64,000 nt of DNA from Neomoorella carbonis (GCF_045278715.1 NZ_CP136420.1:310001-374000), one strand, 5' to 3'; positions 16,681 through 25,720 are shown, numbered from the stretch's first letter. The notes: a model not told the origin generated them from the sequence alone. Numbers and translations are program-made.

Positions 16681-17904
16681 ATGCGCTATTTAATTCTTGG
16701 TAACAGCGCCGCCGGGGTGACCGCGGCCGGAACCATCCGCCGCGCCGACCCGGCCGGGGAAATTACAATTGTCGGCGACGAGCCCTACCCCTATTACGCC
16801 CGTGTTCTTACGTCTTATTACCTGGGCGGGCTGGTCACCCGTGACAGACTCTGGCTGGCGGGTGAAGAATGGTATCGCCGGCAGGGGGTAAAGCTGCTCA
16901 CCGGGAGGCGGGCGGTAGCAGTCGATACTGGAAGCCGTCGGGTAGGCCTGGACGACGGCAGGGAGCTTCCCTACGACCGCCTGCTGGTAGCCACCGGGGC
17001 TTCCCCTCAGCAAATTGACATACCGGGCAGCAACCTGGCCGGGGTCTTCACGCTGCGCACCCTGGACGATGCTGTCGCCATCCGTCAATTCGCCCGGCCC
17101 GGGGGTCAGGCGGTGGTTATCGGCGGCGGCCTGGTGGGCATTAAGGCGGCTGAAGGCCTTCACGCCAGAGGGTTGCAGGTGCGCCTGGTGGTATCTTCAG
17201 GCCGGCTCCTTTCCCAGGCCCTGGATGATACCGGCGCGGAACTGGTGCGCCGGACCATGGCTAACGCCGGGTTTACCATCCACCTGCGGGAAGATGTCGT
17301 TGCGCTGGAAGGCCGGGAAAAAGTGACGGCCGCCGTCCTGCGCTCGGGGGTTACGGTACCGGCGGACGTAGTGGTTGTGGGCAAAGGGGTGCGGCCCAAT
17401 GTGGCCTTCCTGCGGGGGAGCGGGATAAAGGTGGACCGGGGTATTCTAGTAAATGAATACCTGGCCACCAACATTCCCGGAGTCTATGCCGCCGGGGATG
17501 TGGCCCAGGCCTATGACTACGCCTGGCAGGAGCCGCGCCTCAACGCTATCTGGGGCAACGCCGTGGAGCAGGGCCGCCTGGCCGGGTTCAATATGGCCGG
17601 GCACCATACGGCTTACTGCGGCGGCATCGGGCGGAATTCCCTGGTAGTGAACGGCCTGGGAGTCATCAGCGGCGGCATCGTCAACCCGCCGGGAGAGGGA
17701 TACCAGGTAGTTACCCGCCTTGATGAGCGTCGTTCTTATTACCGCAAAGCCGTTCTCCAGGGCCGGCGGTTGGTTGGTATGGTAGCAGTAGGTCCTCCTG
17801 GCGGCGCCGGGGGTTTCCAAACCCTCATCGGACGGGAAGTAAAAGATAAATACATCGCCAGTTTCCTGGACGGCAGCTTTACCTGGTCCATGGTCGGGCG
17901 GTGA
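16681..17904 (+). CDS. aorC: FAD/NAD(P)-dependent oxidoreductase, AOR flavin subunit (AorC-like)
   Basis: A 407-residue pyridine nucleotide-disulfide-type flavoprotein: YLILGNSAAGVTAAGTIRRA (FAD dinucleotide fold) at the N-terminus, YDRLLVATGASP, VVIGGGLVGIKAAEGLHARG (NAD fold) around residue 145, and GVYAAGDVAQA near 275. It resembles nitrite reductase large-subunit/rubredoxin reductase-type proteins and AorC. It would let AOR react with NAD(P)H. ATG 16681 is a conservative start; TTG 16666 or GTG 16669 in the same frame are also possible. It closes the operon; a hairpin follows. Confidence 0.82.
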   Translation: MRYLILGNSAAGVTAAGTIRRADPAGEITIVGDEPYPYYARVLTSYYLGGLVTRDRLWLAGEEWYRRQGVKLLTGRRAVAVDTGSRRVGLDDGRELPYDRLLVATGASPQQIDIPGSNLAGVFTLRTLDDAVAIRQFARPGGQAVVIGGGLVGIKAAEGLHARGLQVRLVVSSGRLLSQALDDTGAELVRRTMANAGFTIHLREDVVALEGREKVTAAVLRSGVTVPADVVVVGKGVRPNVAFLRGSGIKVDRGILVNEYLATNIPGVYAAGDVAQAYDYAWQEPRLNAIWGNAVEQGRLAGFNMAGHHTAYCGGIGRNSLVVNGLGVISGGIVNPPGEGYQVVTRLDERRSYYRKAVLQGRRLVGMVAVGPPGGAGGFQTLIGREVKDKYIASFLDGSFTWSMVGR

Positions 17905-17909
17905 CTTAC

Positions 17910-17938
17910 GAGAGCGGGGCGGGACCCGCTCTCAGTTT
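17910..17938 (+). terminator. Hairpin after the AOR operon
   Basis: GAGAGCGGG and CCCGCTCTC form a perfect 9-base stem with a 6-base loop, followed by AGTTTG. The T tract is poor; flanking CTTAC/GTAAG extends the symmetry. Confidence 0.6.
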
Positions 17939-17997
17939 GTAAGTAACGTTTTATTCAGCTGGAAATTATGCTAAACTAAAAAAAGGAGCGTGATAAA

Positions 17998-18192
17998 TTG
18001 CATGAGTATTGTAAAGAGGATACTGTGGAATTTGTCGCTGAGCGGATAGAACGCCTACTGGCAGAAACGAAAGCTGATATTGAGGCCAGAATTTCAGCCC
18101 TGGAAACACGGCTGACGTGGAGGTTATGCGCCTTCTGGATAGGCCGGGCGGCTTTTTTCTACGGATTGGTGAAAGTCTTTCTGGCTGAATAG
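17998..18192 (+). CDS. Small coiled-coil protein with C-terminal membrane segment
   Basis: A 64-residue protein: a charged coiled coil (residues 10-38, with ERIERLLAETKADIEARISA) followed by one hydrophobic segment (about residues 43-60). The TTG at 17998 is 8 bases after AAAGGAG. I do not recognise a named family. Coiled coil plus one membrane helix is also seen in many small Firmicute proteins. It may be cotranscribed with the nucleotidyltransferase pair. Confidence 0.6.
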   Translation: MHEYCKEDTVEFVAERIERLLAETKADIEARISALETRLTWRLCAFWIGRAAFFYGLVKVFLAE

Positions 18193-18235
18193 GGACGGGT
18201 ATAACAGGACCCCTTTTATTGTTAAGGTGACCAGG

Positions 18236-18631
18236 ATGGATAAAAAAATCTATGAGCAATTAAAAAGCTACTTTAATGAGCAACAAAATATACGGATGGC
18301 CTTTTTATTTGGTTCCCGGGCCAAAGGCCGGGCCCGGCCGGGGTCAGATGCAGATGTGGGAGTATACCTCGAGCCAGGCTATACCAGGCAGGATATTTAC
18401 CGGATATGGAATGAACTTGAGGATATGCTGGGCCTTAAAGTGGATCTCCTGGTTCTAAATGAAGCAACGCCCTCTCTGATATGGACGGTTTTAAAGGGGA
18501 AGCCCCTCTTTATCCGGGATCAAAGTTTTTATATCCAGTATATGCTGGATATTTCCCGTGAAGCCGAAGATTTCCAGCAGTTTTTACTTGACTGGTGGCG
18601 CTGGCGGATGAAAATCAGGGGGTCGGTATAA
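18236..18631 (+). CDS. mntA: MNT-domain nucleotidyltransferase antitoxin (MntA)
   Basis: MntA antitoxins transfer AMP units to a tyrosine of the HEPN toxin and so silence it. The 131-residue protein shows the minimal nucleotidyltransferase signature MAFLFGSRAKGRARPGSDAD (GSX10DXD) near residue 20 and a third acidic residue in KVDLLVLNEA. ATG 18236 follows AAGGTG; a GTG at 18227 is also possible. Its stop abuts the HEPN gene ATG, so the pair is co-translated. Confidence 0.88.
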   Translation: MDKKIYEQLKSYFNEQQNIRMAFLFGSRAKGRARPGSDADVGVYLEPGYTRQDIYRIWNELEDMLGLKVDLLVLNEATPSLIWTVLKGKPLFIRDQSFYIQYMLDISREAEDFQQFLLDWWRWRMKIRGSV

Positions 18632-19093
18632 ATGGCACCTATTACCGATGAGCAGGTGATTTCCATCATTCGCCGCCTCAGGTTTTTAGCTACGGAGTTA
18701 GAGGATCTGAAGGCCTATGAAGAAATGGATTATTTTCAATACCAGAGTGATCGCAAGAGCCGCCGAGATGTGGAGAGGATTATCGAAAATTTGGTCAACG
18801 CCGCCCTGGATATTGCCAAAATTCTTATCGCCGGTGAAGACCTGGAAGTACCGGAAACCTACCGCCAGGCCTTTATCCAGCTCGGTGAAGCAGGTATTAT
18901 TGATCAAGAACTGGCCCTCGCCCTTGCAGAAAAGGCCAGGACAAGGAATATTTTAGCCCACCAGTACCTGGACATAAAATGGGAACGGATCAAAGATTTT
19001 TTAGCTACTGGTATTGCTAATATGGAGCAGTTCAAGCAACAGGTAGAGCAGAGGTTGATCGCCCGGGAGAAAGAAGAGAAAAGAAGAAACTAA
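18632..19093 (+). CDS. hepT: HepT-like HEPN toxin (DUF86)
   Basis: HEPN toxins are RNases that cut mRNA or tRNA. The 153-residue all-helical protein has the active-site motif RNILAHQY: Arg105, His110, Tyr112, i.e. RX4HXY, the tyrosine being the one AMPylated by MntA in studied systems. It starts directly after the mntA stop. The pair could act in phage defence or plasmid/region maintenance; nothing else mobile lies beside it. Both key motifs are intact, so it is likely active. Confidence 0.88.
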   Translation: MAPITDEQVISIIRRLRFLATELEDLKAYEEMDYFQYQSDRKSRRDVERIIENLVNAALDIAKILIAGEDLEVPETYRQAFIQLGEAGIIDQELALALAEKARTRNILAHQYLDIKWERIKDFLATGIANMEQFKQQVEQRLIAREKEEKRRN

Positions 19094-19193
19094 TAGCTGT
19101 TATTCCGCATTTTTACTTGCCCGCCCTTAAAAATGGCCCTTGCCATTTAATAAGTTTGATGGTAGCAGGATAGGCGTCTTTGGGAGTGATATT

Positions 19194-21104
19194 ATGTCCC
19201 ACCTGGGCCTGGTAGCTCCCTATGCCGACCTGGCCGAACTGGCCGGGCAGGTGTGCGCTGAGCTGGGTGAGGATGTTGCCATTGCCGCCGGCGACCTGGC
19301 GGAAGGGGTAAAGGTGGCCAGAGAACTGGCGGCCAGGGGTGCGGAGGTCATTATCAGCCGCGGCGGCACCGCCACCCTTATCAGCCGCCATGTGGAGGTG
19401 CCGGTGGTAGAGATTGCCGTGAGCGCCTTTGACCTGGTTCGGGCCCTGGCTGAGGCCAGGGAACTGGGCCATTATATAGGAGTTGCCGGCTTCCGCAACG
19501 TCATCTACGGCACCAAAAGCCTGGAGCCGGTCTTGGGGGTCCATATTGAAGAGTTAATTATCGAGGCTGAAGAGGATGCGGCCGGGATTATTGCTGAAGG
19601 CAAGGCTATGGGGCTGGAAGTTATCGTTGGCGATGCCGTATCCGTCCGGTCAGCACAGAAACTGGGCCTTCAGGCGATACTTGTCACTTCAGGCAAAGAG
19701 GCCATCAGCCAGGCCATACGCGAGGCCCGGGAGGTGGCGCTGGTGCGCCGGCGGGAACGGGCTCGGGCCGAGCAGTTCAAAGCTATCCTGGATTTTGCCT
19801 ATGAGGGTATTGTGGCCACCGACCAGGAAGGCCGCATTACCCTGGTCAACCCGGCAGCCGAAAGGATCCTGGGCCTGACGGCATCCAGGGTAGTGGGACG
19901 GCTGGCGCGGGAGGTTCTGCCAGGCGTTCCCCTGGACCAGGTGCGGAAGTCAGGGCAAAAGCGCTTGGGGGAACTGCACCGGGCCGGCAATACCCTGGTT
20001 GCCGAGAACGTGGTTCCGGTAATTACCGGGCGGGAAATTGTCGGGGCTGTGGCTACCTTCCAGGATGTCAGCCATCTCCAGGCCGTGGAAACCAGAGCCC
20101 GCCAGGAATTGTACCTCAAAGGCCATGTGGCCCAGTTTACCTTCGATGATATCGTTACCTGTAGCCCGGTCATGGCCCGCGTTATCGAGCGGGCGCGCCA
20201 GTTTGCCGCCGCCGAAGCGACAATATTAATCACCGGCGAAACCGGCTCCGGTAAGGAAATGGTGGCCCAGAGCATCCACAACGCCAGCCAGCGGCGGGAA
20301 GGACCTTTTGTGGCGGTAAACTGCGCCGCCGTGCCGGAAAACTTGCTGGAAAGCGAACTCTTCGGCTACGAGGAAGGAGCTTTCACCGGTGCGCGCAAAG
20401 GTGGTAAGAAGGGTCTCTTTGAACTGGCCCACCGGGGTACCCTTTTCCTGGACGAGATCGGCGAACTTTCTTTAAACCTGCAGGCGCGGCTTCTACGGGT
20501 ACTGCAGCAAAAGGCCATCATGCGCGTCGGCGGTGACCGGGTGCTGCCGGTGGACGTGCGCATCATCGCCGCGACCCACCGCGACCTGGAAGAGGCCGTG
20601 GCCAGGGAAACCTTCCGCCGTGACCTGTATTACCGGTTGAACGTGCTGCATATAAAGCTGCCTCCATTGCGAGAACGTTTGGAAGATTTACCGTTACTCA
20701 TCAAAGCCCTGGTCGAAAAAGTCAGCCGGCGTTCCGGGCGCCTGCCGCCGTTATTCAGCGAGGATGTCATCGCCCGGTTACAGGCCTATAACTGGCCAGG
20801 CAACGTTCGCGAGCTCGAAAACATCATCGAGCGCCTGGTGGTCCTGCGCAGCGGCCAGAGGGTGGAGCCTACTGATGTGGAGGAAATTATAGGGCCGGCA
20901 GAAAGCCGGCCAGAACCCGGACTGCAGCTGACCCTCCGGGGAACCCTGGAGGAAATGGAGGCGGAAATCATCCGCCGGACCCTGGCCCTCACCAATAACA
21001 ATAAAGACGAAACCTGTCGTCGCCTGGGGCTTAGTAAAACTACCCTCTGGCGGCGGCTGAAAAGCTGGCAGGAGGGGAAACCTCGACAGGTTAGCGGCAG
21101 TTGA
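19194..21104 (+). CDS. Sigma-54-dependent activator with PrpR_N sensory domain
   Basis: A 636-residue bacterial enhancer-binding protein. Order: PrpR_N periplasmic-binding-like sensor (about residues 1-180, with SRGGTATLISRHVEVPVVEI), PAS (about 195-300), AAA+ ATPase with Walker A ITGETGSGKE, the sigma-54 loop GAFTGA, FLDEIGELSLNLQARLLRVL and RDLYYRLNVL, and a Fis-type HTH at the C-terminus (DETCRRLGLSKTTLWRRL). PrpR_N proteins sense small acids or their CoA products. The ATG 19194 with GGGAG is preferred to an upstream TTG at 19140. A terminator follows, then a sigma-54 promoter at 21298, its most likely target. Confidence 0.9.
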   Translation: MSHLGLVAPYADLAELAGQVCAELGEDVAIAAGDLAEGVKVARELAARGAEVIISRGGTATLISRHVEVPVVEIAVSAFDLVRALAEARELGHYIGVAGFRNVIYGTKSLEPVLGVHIEELIIEAEEDAAGIIAEGKAMGLEVIVGDAVSVRSAQKLGLQAILVTSGKEAISQAIREAREVALVRRRERARAEQFKAILDFAYEGIVATDQEGRITLVNPAAERILGLTASRVVGRLAREVLPGVPLDQVRKSGQKRLGELHRAGNTLVAENVVPVITGREIVGAVATFQDVSHLQAVETRARQELYLKGHVAQFTFDDIVTCSPVMARVIERARQFAAAEATILITGETGSGKEMVAQSIHNASQRREGPFVAVNCAAVPENLLESELFGYEEGAFTGARKGGKKGLFELAHRGTLFLDEIGELSLNLQARLLRVLQQKAIMRVGGDRVLPVDVRIIAATHRDLEEAVARETFRRDLYYRLNVLHIKLPPLRERLEDLPLLIKALVEKVSRRSGRLPPLFSEDVIARLQAYNWPGNVRELENIIERLVVLRSGQRVEPTDVEEIIGPAESRPEPGLQLTLRGTLEEMEAEIIRRTLALTNNNKDETCRRLGLSKTTLWRRLKSWQEGKPRQVSGS

Positions 21105-21133
21105 AATATTTTTTTCTCAGGCGGGGTTTATAA

Positions 21134-21281
21134 TTCAAAATGAAATATGTCAATCCAAAATGAAATCTACCTAATCTATGGCCAGAGTAATAATTTATCT
21201 GGCCATAGTTTTTTGCCCTTTTCAAAATGAAATATTCCACTTAGCCATAAAGCATGACATAATCCCCTTGCTTCAAAATTG
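21134..21281 (+). promoter_or_regulatory. Array of repeated TTCAAAATGAA elements (probable activator sites)
   Basis: TTCAAAATGAAAT at 21134-21146, TCCAAAATGAAAT at 21154-21166, TTCAAAATGAAAT at 21221-21233 and a partial TTCAAAATTG at 21272-21281. Each full unit is a short inverted repeat TTCA-N3-TGAA. They lie 17 to 164 bases upstream of the sigma-54 promoter, the usual place for enhancer sites. Confidence 0.75.
21176..21214 (+). terminator. Terminator of the sigma-54 activator gene
   Basis: CTATGGCCAGA and TCTGGCCATAG form a perfect 11-base stem with an AT-rich loop, followed by TTTTTT. It lies inside the activator-site array. Confidence 0.85.
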
Positions 21282-21297
21282 TACGCCAATACTGCAA

Positions 21298-21312
21298 TGG
21301 CACGCTTCTTGC
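21298..21312 (+). promoter_or_regulatory. Sigma-54 (-24/-12) promoter
   Basis: TGGCACGCTTCTTGC matches the RpoN consensus TGGCACG-N4-TTGC exactly, with GG at -24 and GC at -12. It is about 43 bases before the kinase gene at 21355. Confidence 0.9.
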
Positions 21313-21354
21313 GATAATATCATGATGACTGCCGCACCGGAGCGAGGGTATTAA

Positions 21355-22620
21355 ATGGAACACATAGCCATCATCGCCGACGACTTAACCGGGGCCAACG
21401 ACACCGGCGTCCAATTTTGCAAGCATGGTTTCCGCACCATGGTGATTATAGATGCGGCTAACGTGGGGCAGGTGGGTAGAGACAAAGATGTTTGGGCGAT
21501 TAACGCCGACACCCGCCACATGACAGTCCCGGAAGCCTACCGACGCGTTTACGAGATTGCTTTAAAGCTAAAAGAGGCGGCTGTCAGCCGGGTTTATAAA
21601 AAAATTGATTCTACCCTGCGCGGCCACCCCGGCGCCGAGCTGGAAGCCGTGATGGATGCCTGGCAGGCCGGGCTTGCCCTGGTAGTACCGGCCTTTCCGG
21701 CCAACCGGCGGGTGGTGGTAGACGGCCACCTGTTGATAAGTGAAAGTACAGCTATGGCTGCGACTTCCGCAAGTTGTATTCCTGACTGTAGCGGGCAAGT
21801 TCTTTGCCATATTCCCACCGTTTTGCAAAAAGAAATGAACCGTCAGGTAGGGCAGATTAACCTGGCGATGGTGCGCCGGGGAGGGGAAGAACTGGCAAAC
21901 GCCCTGGAAGCCGCCAGGGCAAACAGCCAGGTGCTGGTCCTGGATGCTACCAGCGAAGAGGACCTGATGAATATCGCCCGGGCCATCAGCCACGTTCGGC
22001 AGGATGTCATTGTGGCCGGTGCTGCCGGTTTAGCCGCCCATTTAACAATGGCCTGGAATCTGAAACCCTTGACATTTCGCTCCTTTAAAAGAGAGGGGAC
22101 GGTGCTGGTAGTAGCCGGTTCACGTAATCCGGTTACTGCTGCCCAGGTCCAACGGCTGGCTGAATTTAGCGCCTGCTTGCCGGTACAGGTAGACACGGCG
22201 GCTATCCTGGCCGGTAATGAGGAAGCAGAAATAAAGCGAGTACTGCAGGAGGCTGCAGACCGTGAAAATAAGGACCTGCTCATAATCGCCGTTGCTAGCC
22301 TCTTCCAGCTCGCAGGAACGGATGCAGGCGCGGGAAAAAACAGCAAGTCCATCGCGGCAGCCCTGGGGACTATCACTAGCCGCCTCCTTGGTAGTCGCAA
22401 AATAAAAAGCCTGGTGGTTACCGGCGGCGATACTGCCGTCCATGTCTGTCGCGCCCTTGCAGCCCGGGGAATTAACCTGAGTGCCGATCTTCTGCCCGGC
22501 ATCCCCATGGGTTACCTGGAAGGCGGCCCGGCCGACGGCCTGCCCATTGTTACCAAAGCTGGCGGTTTTGGTCCCCCGGAAGCTTTTATTGAAGTGTTTC
22601 GCTATCTTACCCAGGAATAA
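21355..22620 (+). CDS. Four-carbon acid sugar kinase (DUF1537; DtnK/OtnK-like)
   Basis: DUF1537 kinases phosphorylate threonate, erythronate or their 3-oxo forms at C4 with ATP. The 421-residue protein shows IIADDLTGANDTGVQF (substrate Asp pair) at the N-terminus, RVYKKIDSTLRGHPGAEL, PAFPANRRVVVDGHLL, and at the C-terminus VVTGGDTAVHV and IPMGYLEGGPADGLPIVTKAGGFG (ATP site). Followed by pdxA2, so the pair fits D-threonate catabolism to dihydroxyacetone phosphate. It is the first gene after the sigma-54 promoter. Acceptor stereochemistry cannot be told from sequence. Confidence 0.88.
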   Translation: MEHIAIIADDLTGANDTGVQFCKHGFRTMVIIDAANVGQVGRDKDVWAINADTRHMTVPEAYRRVYEIALKLKEAAVSRVYKKIDSTLRGHPGAELEAVMDAWQAGLALVVPAFPANRRVVVDGHLLISESTAMAATSASCIPDCSGQVLCHIPTVLQKEMNRQVGQINLAMVRRGGEELANALEAARANSQVLVLDATSEEDLMNIARAISHVRQDVIVAGAAGLAAHLTMAWNLKPLTFRSFKREGTVLVVAGSRNPVTAAQVQRLAEFSACLPVQVDTAAILAGNEEAEIKRVLQEAADRENKDLLIIAVASLFQLAGTDAGAGKNSKSIAAALGTITSRLLGSRKIKSLVVTGGDTAVHVCRALAARGINLSADLLPGIPMGYLEGGPADGLPIVTKAGGFGPPEAFIEVFRYLTQE

Positions 22621-22639
22621 AACCCTGAGACGGAGTTGA

Positions 22640-23665
22640 ATGGAAATGGTAAAACCTCTAATTGCTATCACAGCAGGTGACCCCTGTGGTATCGGCCCGG
22701 AGATCACGGCTAAAGCCCTGGCCCTGCCGGAAATCTACGAACAATGCCGGCCCCTGGTTATAGCCGACGCCGGATTGATGTGCGAAGCCGTCAAGATTGC
22801 CGGAGTAAACCTGGCCGTAAGGGCGGTAACCAGTCCCGCTGAAGGGCGTTATGACTACGGTACCATTGATGTCCTGGACCTGCAGAATGTAGACTTAAGC
22901 CAGCTCGAATATGGCAAAGTGACCCGGATGGGGGGTGAAGCAAGTTTCCAGTATATAGCGAAAGCTATCGAACTTGCCCTGGCGGGAGAAGTCCACGCCG
23001 TCACCACCGGTCCCATTAACAAAGAGGCCATCAACCTGGCCGGGCATCATTACGCCGGGCACACGGAGATTTTCGCCGATCTAACAAAGACACGGGATTA
23101 TTGCATGATGCTCATCGATAAAAATTTCCGGGTTTCCCATGTAACCACCCATGTAGCTTACAGCCAGGTGCCGCTGTTGATAAAAAAAGAGCGGGTGCTG
23201 AAGGTAATCGAGCTTACACATAATGCCCTGTTGAAAATGGGCATTGCCAGCCCCCGCATAGCCGTGGCGGGTCTTAACCCTCATGCCGGCGAGGACGGCC
23301 TTTTCGGCCGCGAGGAGATCGAAGAGATCGCCCCCGCCATCGCCGCCGCCCGTAGCCGGGGTATGCAGGTAGACGGCCCCGTTTCCCCGGACACCATCTT
23401 CGTCAAGCTCCATGGTGGCCAGTACGACGCCGTTGTAGCCATGTACCACGACCAGGGGCATATCCCCACCAAGGTTATCGGCTTCCAGTACGACGACGCC
23501 ACCGGAAAGTGGGGCTCTGTTGCCGGCATCAACATCACCCTGGGCCTGCCTATCATCCGCACCTCTGTGGACCACGGCACGGCATTCGGCAAGGCGGGAA
23601 AAGGTACGGCCAACCCGGAAAGTATGGTAGATGCATTGAAGATGGCAATAAGGCTGGTAGTTTAG
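22640..23665 (+). CDS. pdxA2: PdxA2-like 4-phosphohydroxy-acid dehydrogenase/decarboxylase
   Basis: PdxA-family enzymes oxidise 4-phospho-hydroxythreonine; the PdxA2 branch oxidises and decarboxylates 4-phospho-D-threonate or erythronate to dihydroxyacetone phosphate. The 341-residue protein has ITAGDPCGIGPEI at the start, TTGPINKEAINLAGHHYAGHTE (metal His), HVTTHVAYSQVP, GLNPHAGEDGLFGREE and VAMYHDQGHIPTK (metal His), YDDATG. Being next to the C4 acid kinase rather than pyridoxine genes supports the PdxA2 role. ATG 22640 has GGAG upstream. Confidence 0.88.
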   Translation: MEMVKPLIAITAGDPCGIGPEITAKALALPEIYEQCRPLVIADAGLMCEAVKIAGVNLAVRAVTSPAEGRYDYGTIDVLDLQNVDLSQLEYGKVTRMGGEASFQYIAKAIELALAGEVHAVTTGPINKEAINLAGHHYAGHTEIFADLTKTRDYCMMLIDKNFRVSHVTTHVAYSQVPLLIKKERVLKVIELTHNALLKMGIASPRIAVAGLNPHAGEDGLFGREEIEEIAPAIAAARSRGMQVDGPVSPDTIFVKLHGGQYDAVVAMYHDQGHIPTKVIGFQYDDATGKWGSVAGINITLGLPIIRTSVDHGTAFGKAGKGTANPESMVDALKMAIRLVV

Positions 23666-23716
23666 GCATTAGAAAACTGTATCCCAAAATTTAATTTTAT
23701 CAGAAGGAGAATTGTT

Positions 23717-25603
23717 ATGTCATTTGGTGAAATGAACGATACAATGAATACAGAAGGTATTATAAATTCTTTTGGGAAACCTTTGGTGGTTGATTTACTG
23801 GCATGCGTTTTAGAAATAACCACGGGAATACTGCTTATAGCAGACGTTATAGTAGTAGGTGCGGCAGTAATATGGCGCTATATCTTACACGATCCCTTGC
23901 CATGGGCAGACGAAGTTGCGCGTCTTCTTCTTATTTGGCTTACTTTCTTAGGAGGATGTATTGCCTTAAAAAGGCATAGCCATATGAATATGGACGCAAT
24001 TGTTTCTAAGCTACCTGACCAATGGCGTTCTGTAATTGACGGCATAGTACAGATTATACAAATTAGCTTTTTAATTTTCCTGGCTATTAAGGGTTATGAG
24101 CTAGTCATAGTGAGACTTGCAGAACCCTCGCCAGCTTTACTTATATCTATGGGTTGGTTTATTGCCCCGGTCCCTTTATGTACGATAATAATGGTAATTT
24201 GGATGGTAATGGATATATATACAAGTGTAAGAAAGAATGGTCTTAGAGCACTTATAGGTATTATAGTTGGAGCGATAATAATCGGCATTGCTGTTTCAGG
24301 TATTTCTTTATTTCAAAGCATAAATCCTTTGATAATATTAATGGTAGTTTCTTTTCTTCTTATTCTTTTTGGCACTCCTATAGCTTTATCGTTAGGCGCG
24401 GCATCGCTCGCATACCTGTTATTGAAACAGCAAACACCTGTTATTATTGTTCCCCAACGTATGGTGGCGGGTGTTGATTCATTCGCTCTCCTCGCTTTGC
24501 CTTTCTTTATTCTGGCTGGCAACCTTATGGAGAGTGGGGGCATATCGGAACGCCTGGTGAATTTTGCTTCCGCTTTAGTTGGTCATTTGAGGGGCGGGTT
24601 GGGACAAGTAGCTGTCGTAACCGAGATCTTGTTTTCCGGTATATCGGGTTCTGCTTCCGCAGATGTTTCTGCAGTTGGGTCGATGCTTATTCCTCCTATG
24701 GAAAGAGCCGGTTATAAACGAGTAGATTCTGCAGCAATTATTAGTGCAGCTTGCGCTATGGGAGTGTTGGTTCCTCCCATGATCTGGATGGTAGTCATAG
24801 GCGCTTATTTCAATATCAGTATTATCGCTATTTTTTTAGGTAGCATTTTACCCGCGTTAACCCTGGCTATACCTCTTATGATTTTAATTTATTTCATTTC
24901 CCGTCGCGAAAATTGGCCAAGTGGACCACGTTTGCCCTGGAGGGAAAGACTGAGGGCGACCATTAATGCTATAATTCCTTTAATGATGCCCGTTGTTATA
25001 TTTGGTACTATTCGTGGCGGTGTAGTTACTGTAACGGAAGGCGCGGCTGTAGCGGTATTTTATGCCATCATAGTAGGGTTGCTCATATATAGAGAGGTTT
25101 CAATTAAAGAATTGATTAAGCATTTTGTTGAAGCGGGAGTTACTTCGGGGATGATTTTATGGTTGATCGGCGCGGCATCAATATTTTCTTGGGTACTTGC
25201 CCATGAATTAGTACCAGCAACAATAGGCATGTGGATCACAAATTTCACCAATAGCAGATGGTTATTTCTTGTGTTATCTGTATTAATCTTTATGGTACTA
25301 GGCGGTATTCTCGAAGGTCTCCCGGCAATCCTGATTCTTGCCCCCATTTTTATACCAATAGCTGGTAAGTTAGGAATTAATATGGTTCATTACTCTGTCG
25401 TTATTATCGGTGCAACCGGTATAGGTATATTCGTGCCACCTGTCGGCGTGGGCGCATTTATAGCCTGTACTATAGCAAGAATTAATGTAATTACCTTGGC
25501 TAAACGCTATTTACCTTATCTATTGGTACTGATATGTGCATTATTGGTAGTGACATTTATCCCCGCAATCACATTGATTTTACCTACGCTACTGCTCAAA
25601 TAA
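23717..25603 (+). CDS. TRAP transporter fused small/large permease (DctQM)
   Basis: TRAP transporters import organic acids with sodium using a binding protein. The 628-residue membrane protein is a fusion: residues about 25-175 are DctQ (four helices, with WADEVARLLLIWLTFLGG), residues about 185-628 are DctM (family motifs FFILAGNLMESGGISERLVNFA, GSASADVSAVGSMLIPPM, ILEGLPAILILAPIFIP and VGVGAFIACTIA). Usually these are separate genes, though DctQM fusions are known. ATG 23717 follows AGAAGGAG. The DctP partner is encoded next. From here on the DNA is richer in A+T than the genes upstream. Confidence 0.92.
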   Translation: MSFGEMNDTMNTEGIINSFGKPLVVDLLACVLEITTGILLIADVIVVGAAVIWRYILHDPLPWADEVARLLLIWLTFLGGCIALKRHSHMNMDAIVSKLPDQWRSVIDGIVQIIQISFLIFLAIKGYELVIVRLAEPSPALLISMGWFIAPVPLCTIIMVIWMVMDIYTSVRKNGLRALIGIIVGAIIIGIAVSGISLFQSINPLIILMVVSFLLILFGTPIALSLGAASLAYLLLKQQTPVIIVPQRMVAGVDSFALLALPFFILAGNLMESGGISERLVNFASALVGHLRGGLGQVAVVTEILFSGISGSASADVSAVGSMLIPPMERAGYKRVDSAAIISAACAMGVLVPPMIWMVVIGAYFNISIIAIFLGSILPALTLAIPLMILIYFISRRENWPSGPRLPWRERLRATINAIIPLMMPVVIFGTIRGGVVTVTEGAAVAVFYAIIVGLLIYREVSIKELIKHFVEAGVTSGMILWLIGAASIFSWVLAHELVPATIGMWITNFTNSRWLFLVLSVLIFMVLGGILEGLPAILILAPIFIPIAGKLGINMVHYSVVIIGATGIGIFVPPVGVGAFIACTIARINVITLAKRYLPYLLVLICALLVVTFIPAITLILPTLLLK

Positions 25604-25720
25604 ATTGCAGGGCTGCTTGGGTAGGAGGCAATTTTATGATAGGGGGGATATAATATAGTTTAGTTAATAATTCTATGATTAGGGCCACAAAAACTAAAAT
25701 TTTAAGGAGGGTTTTCTGAA

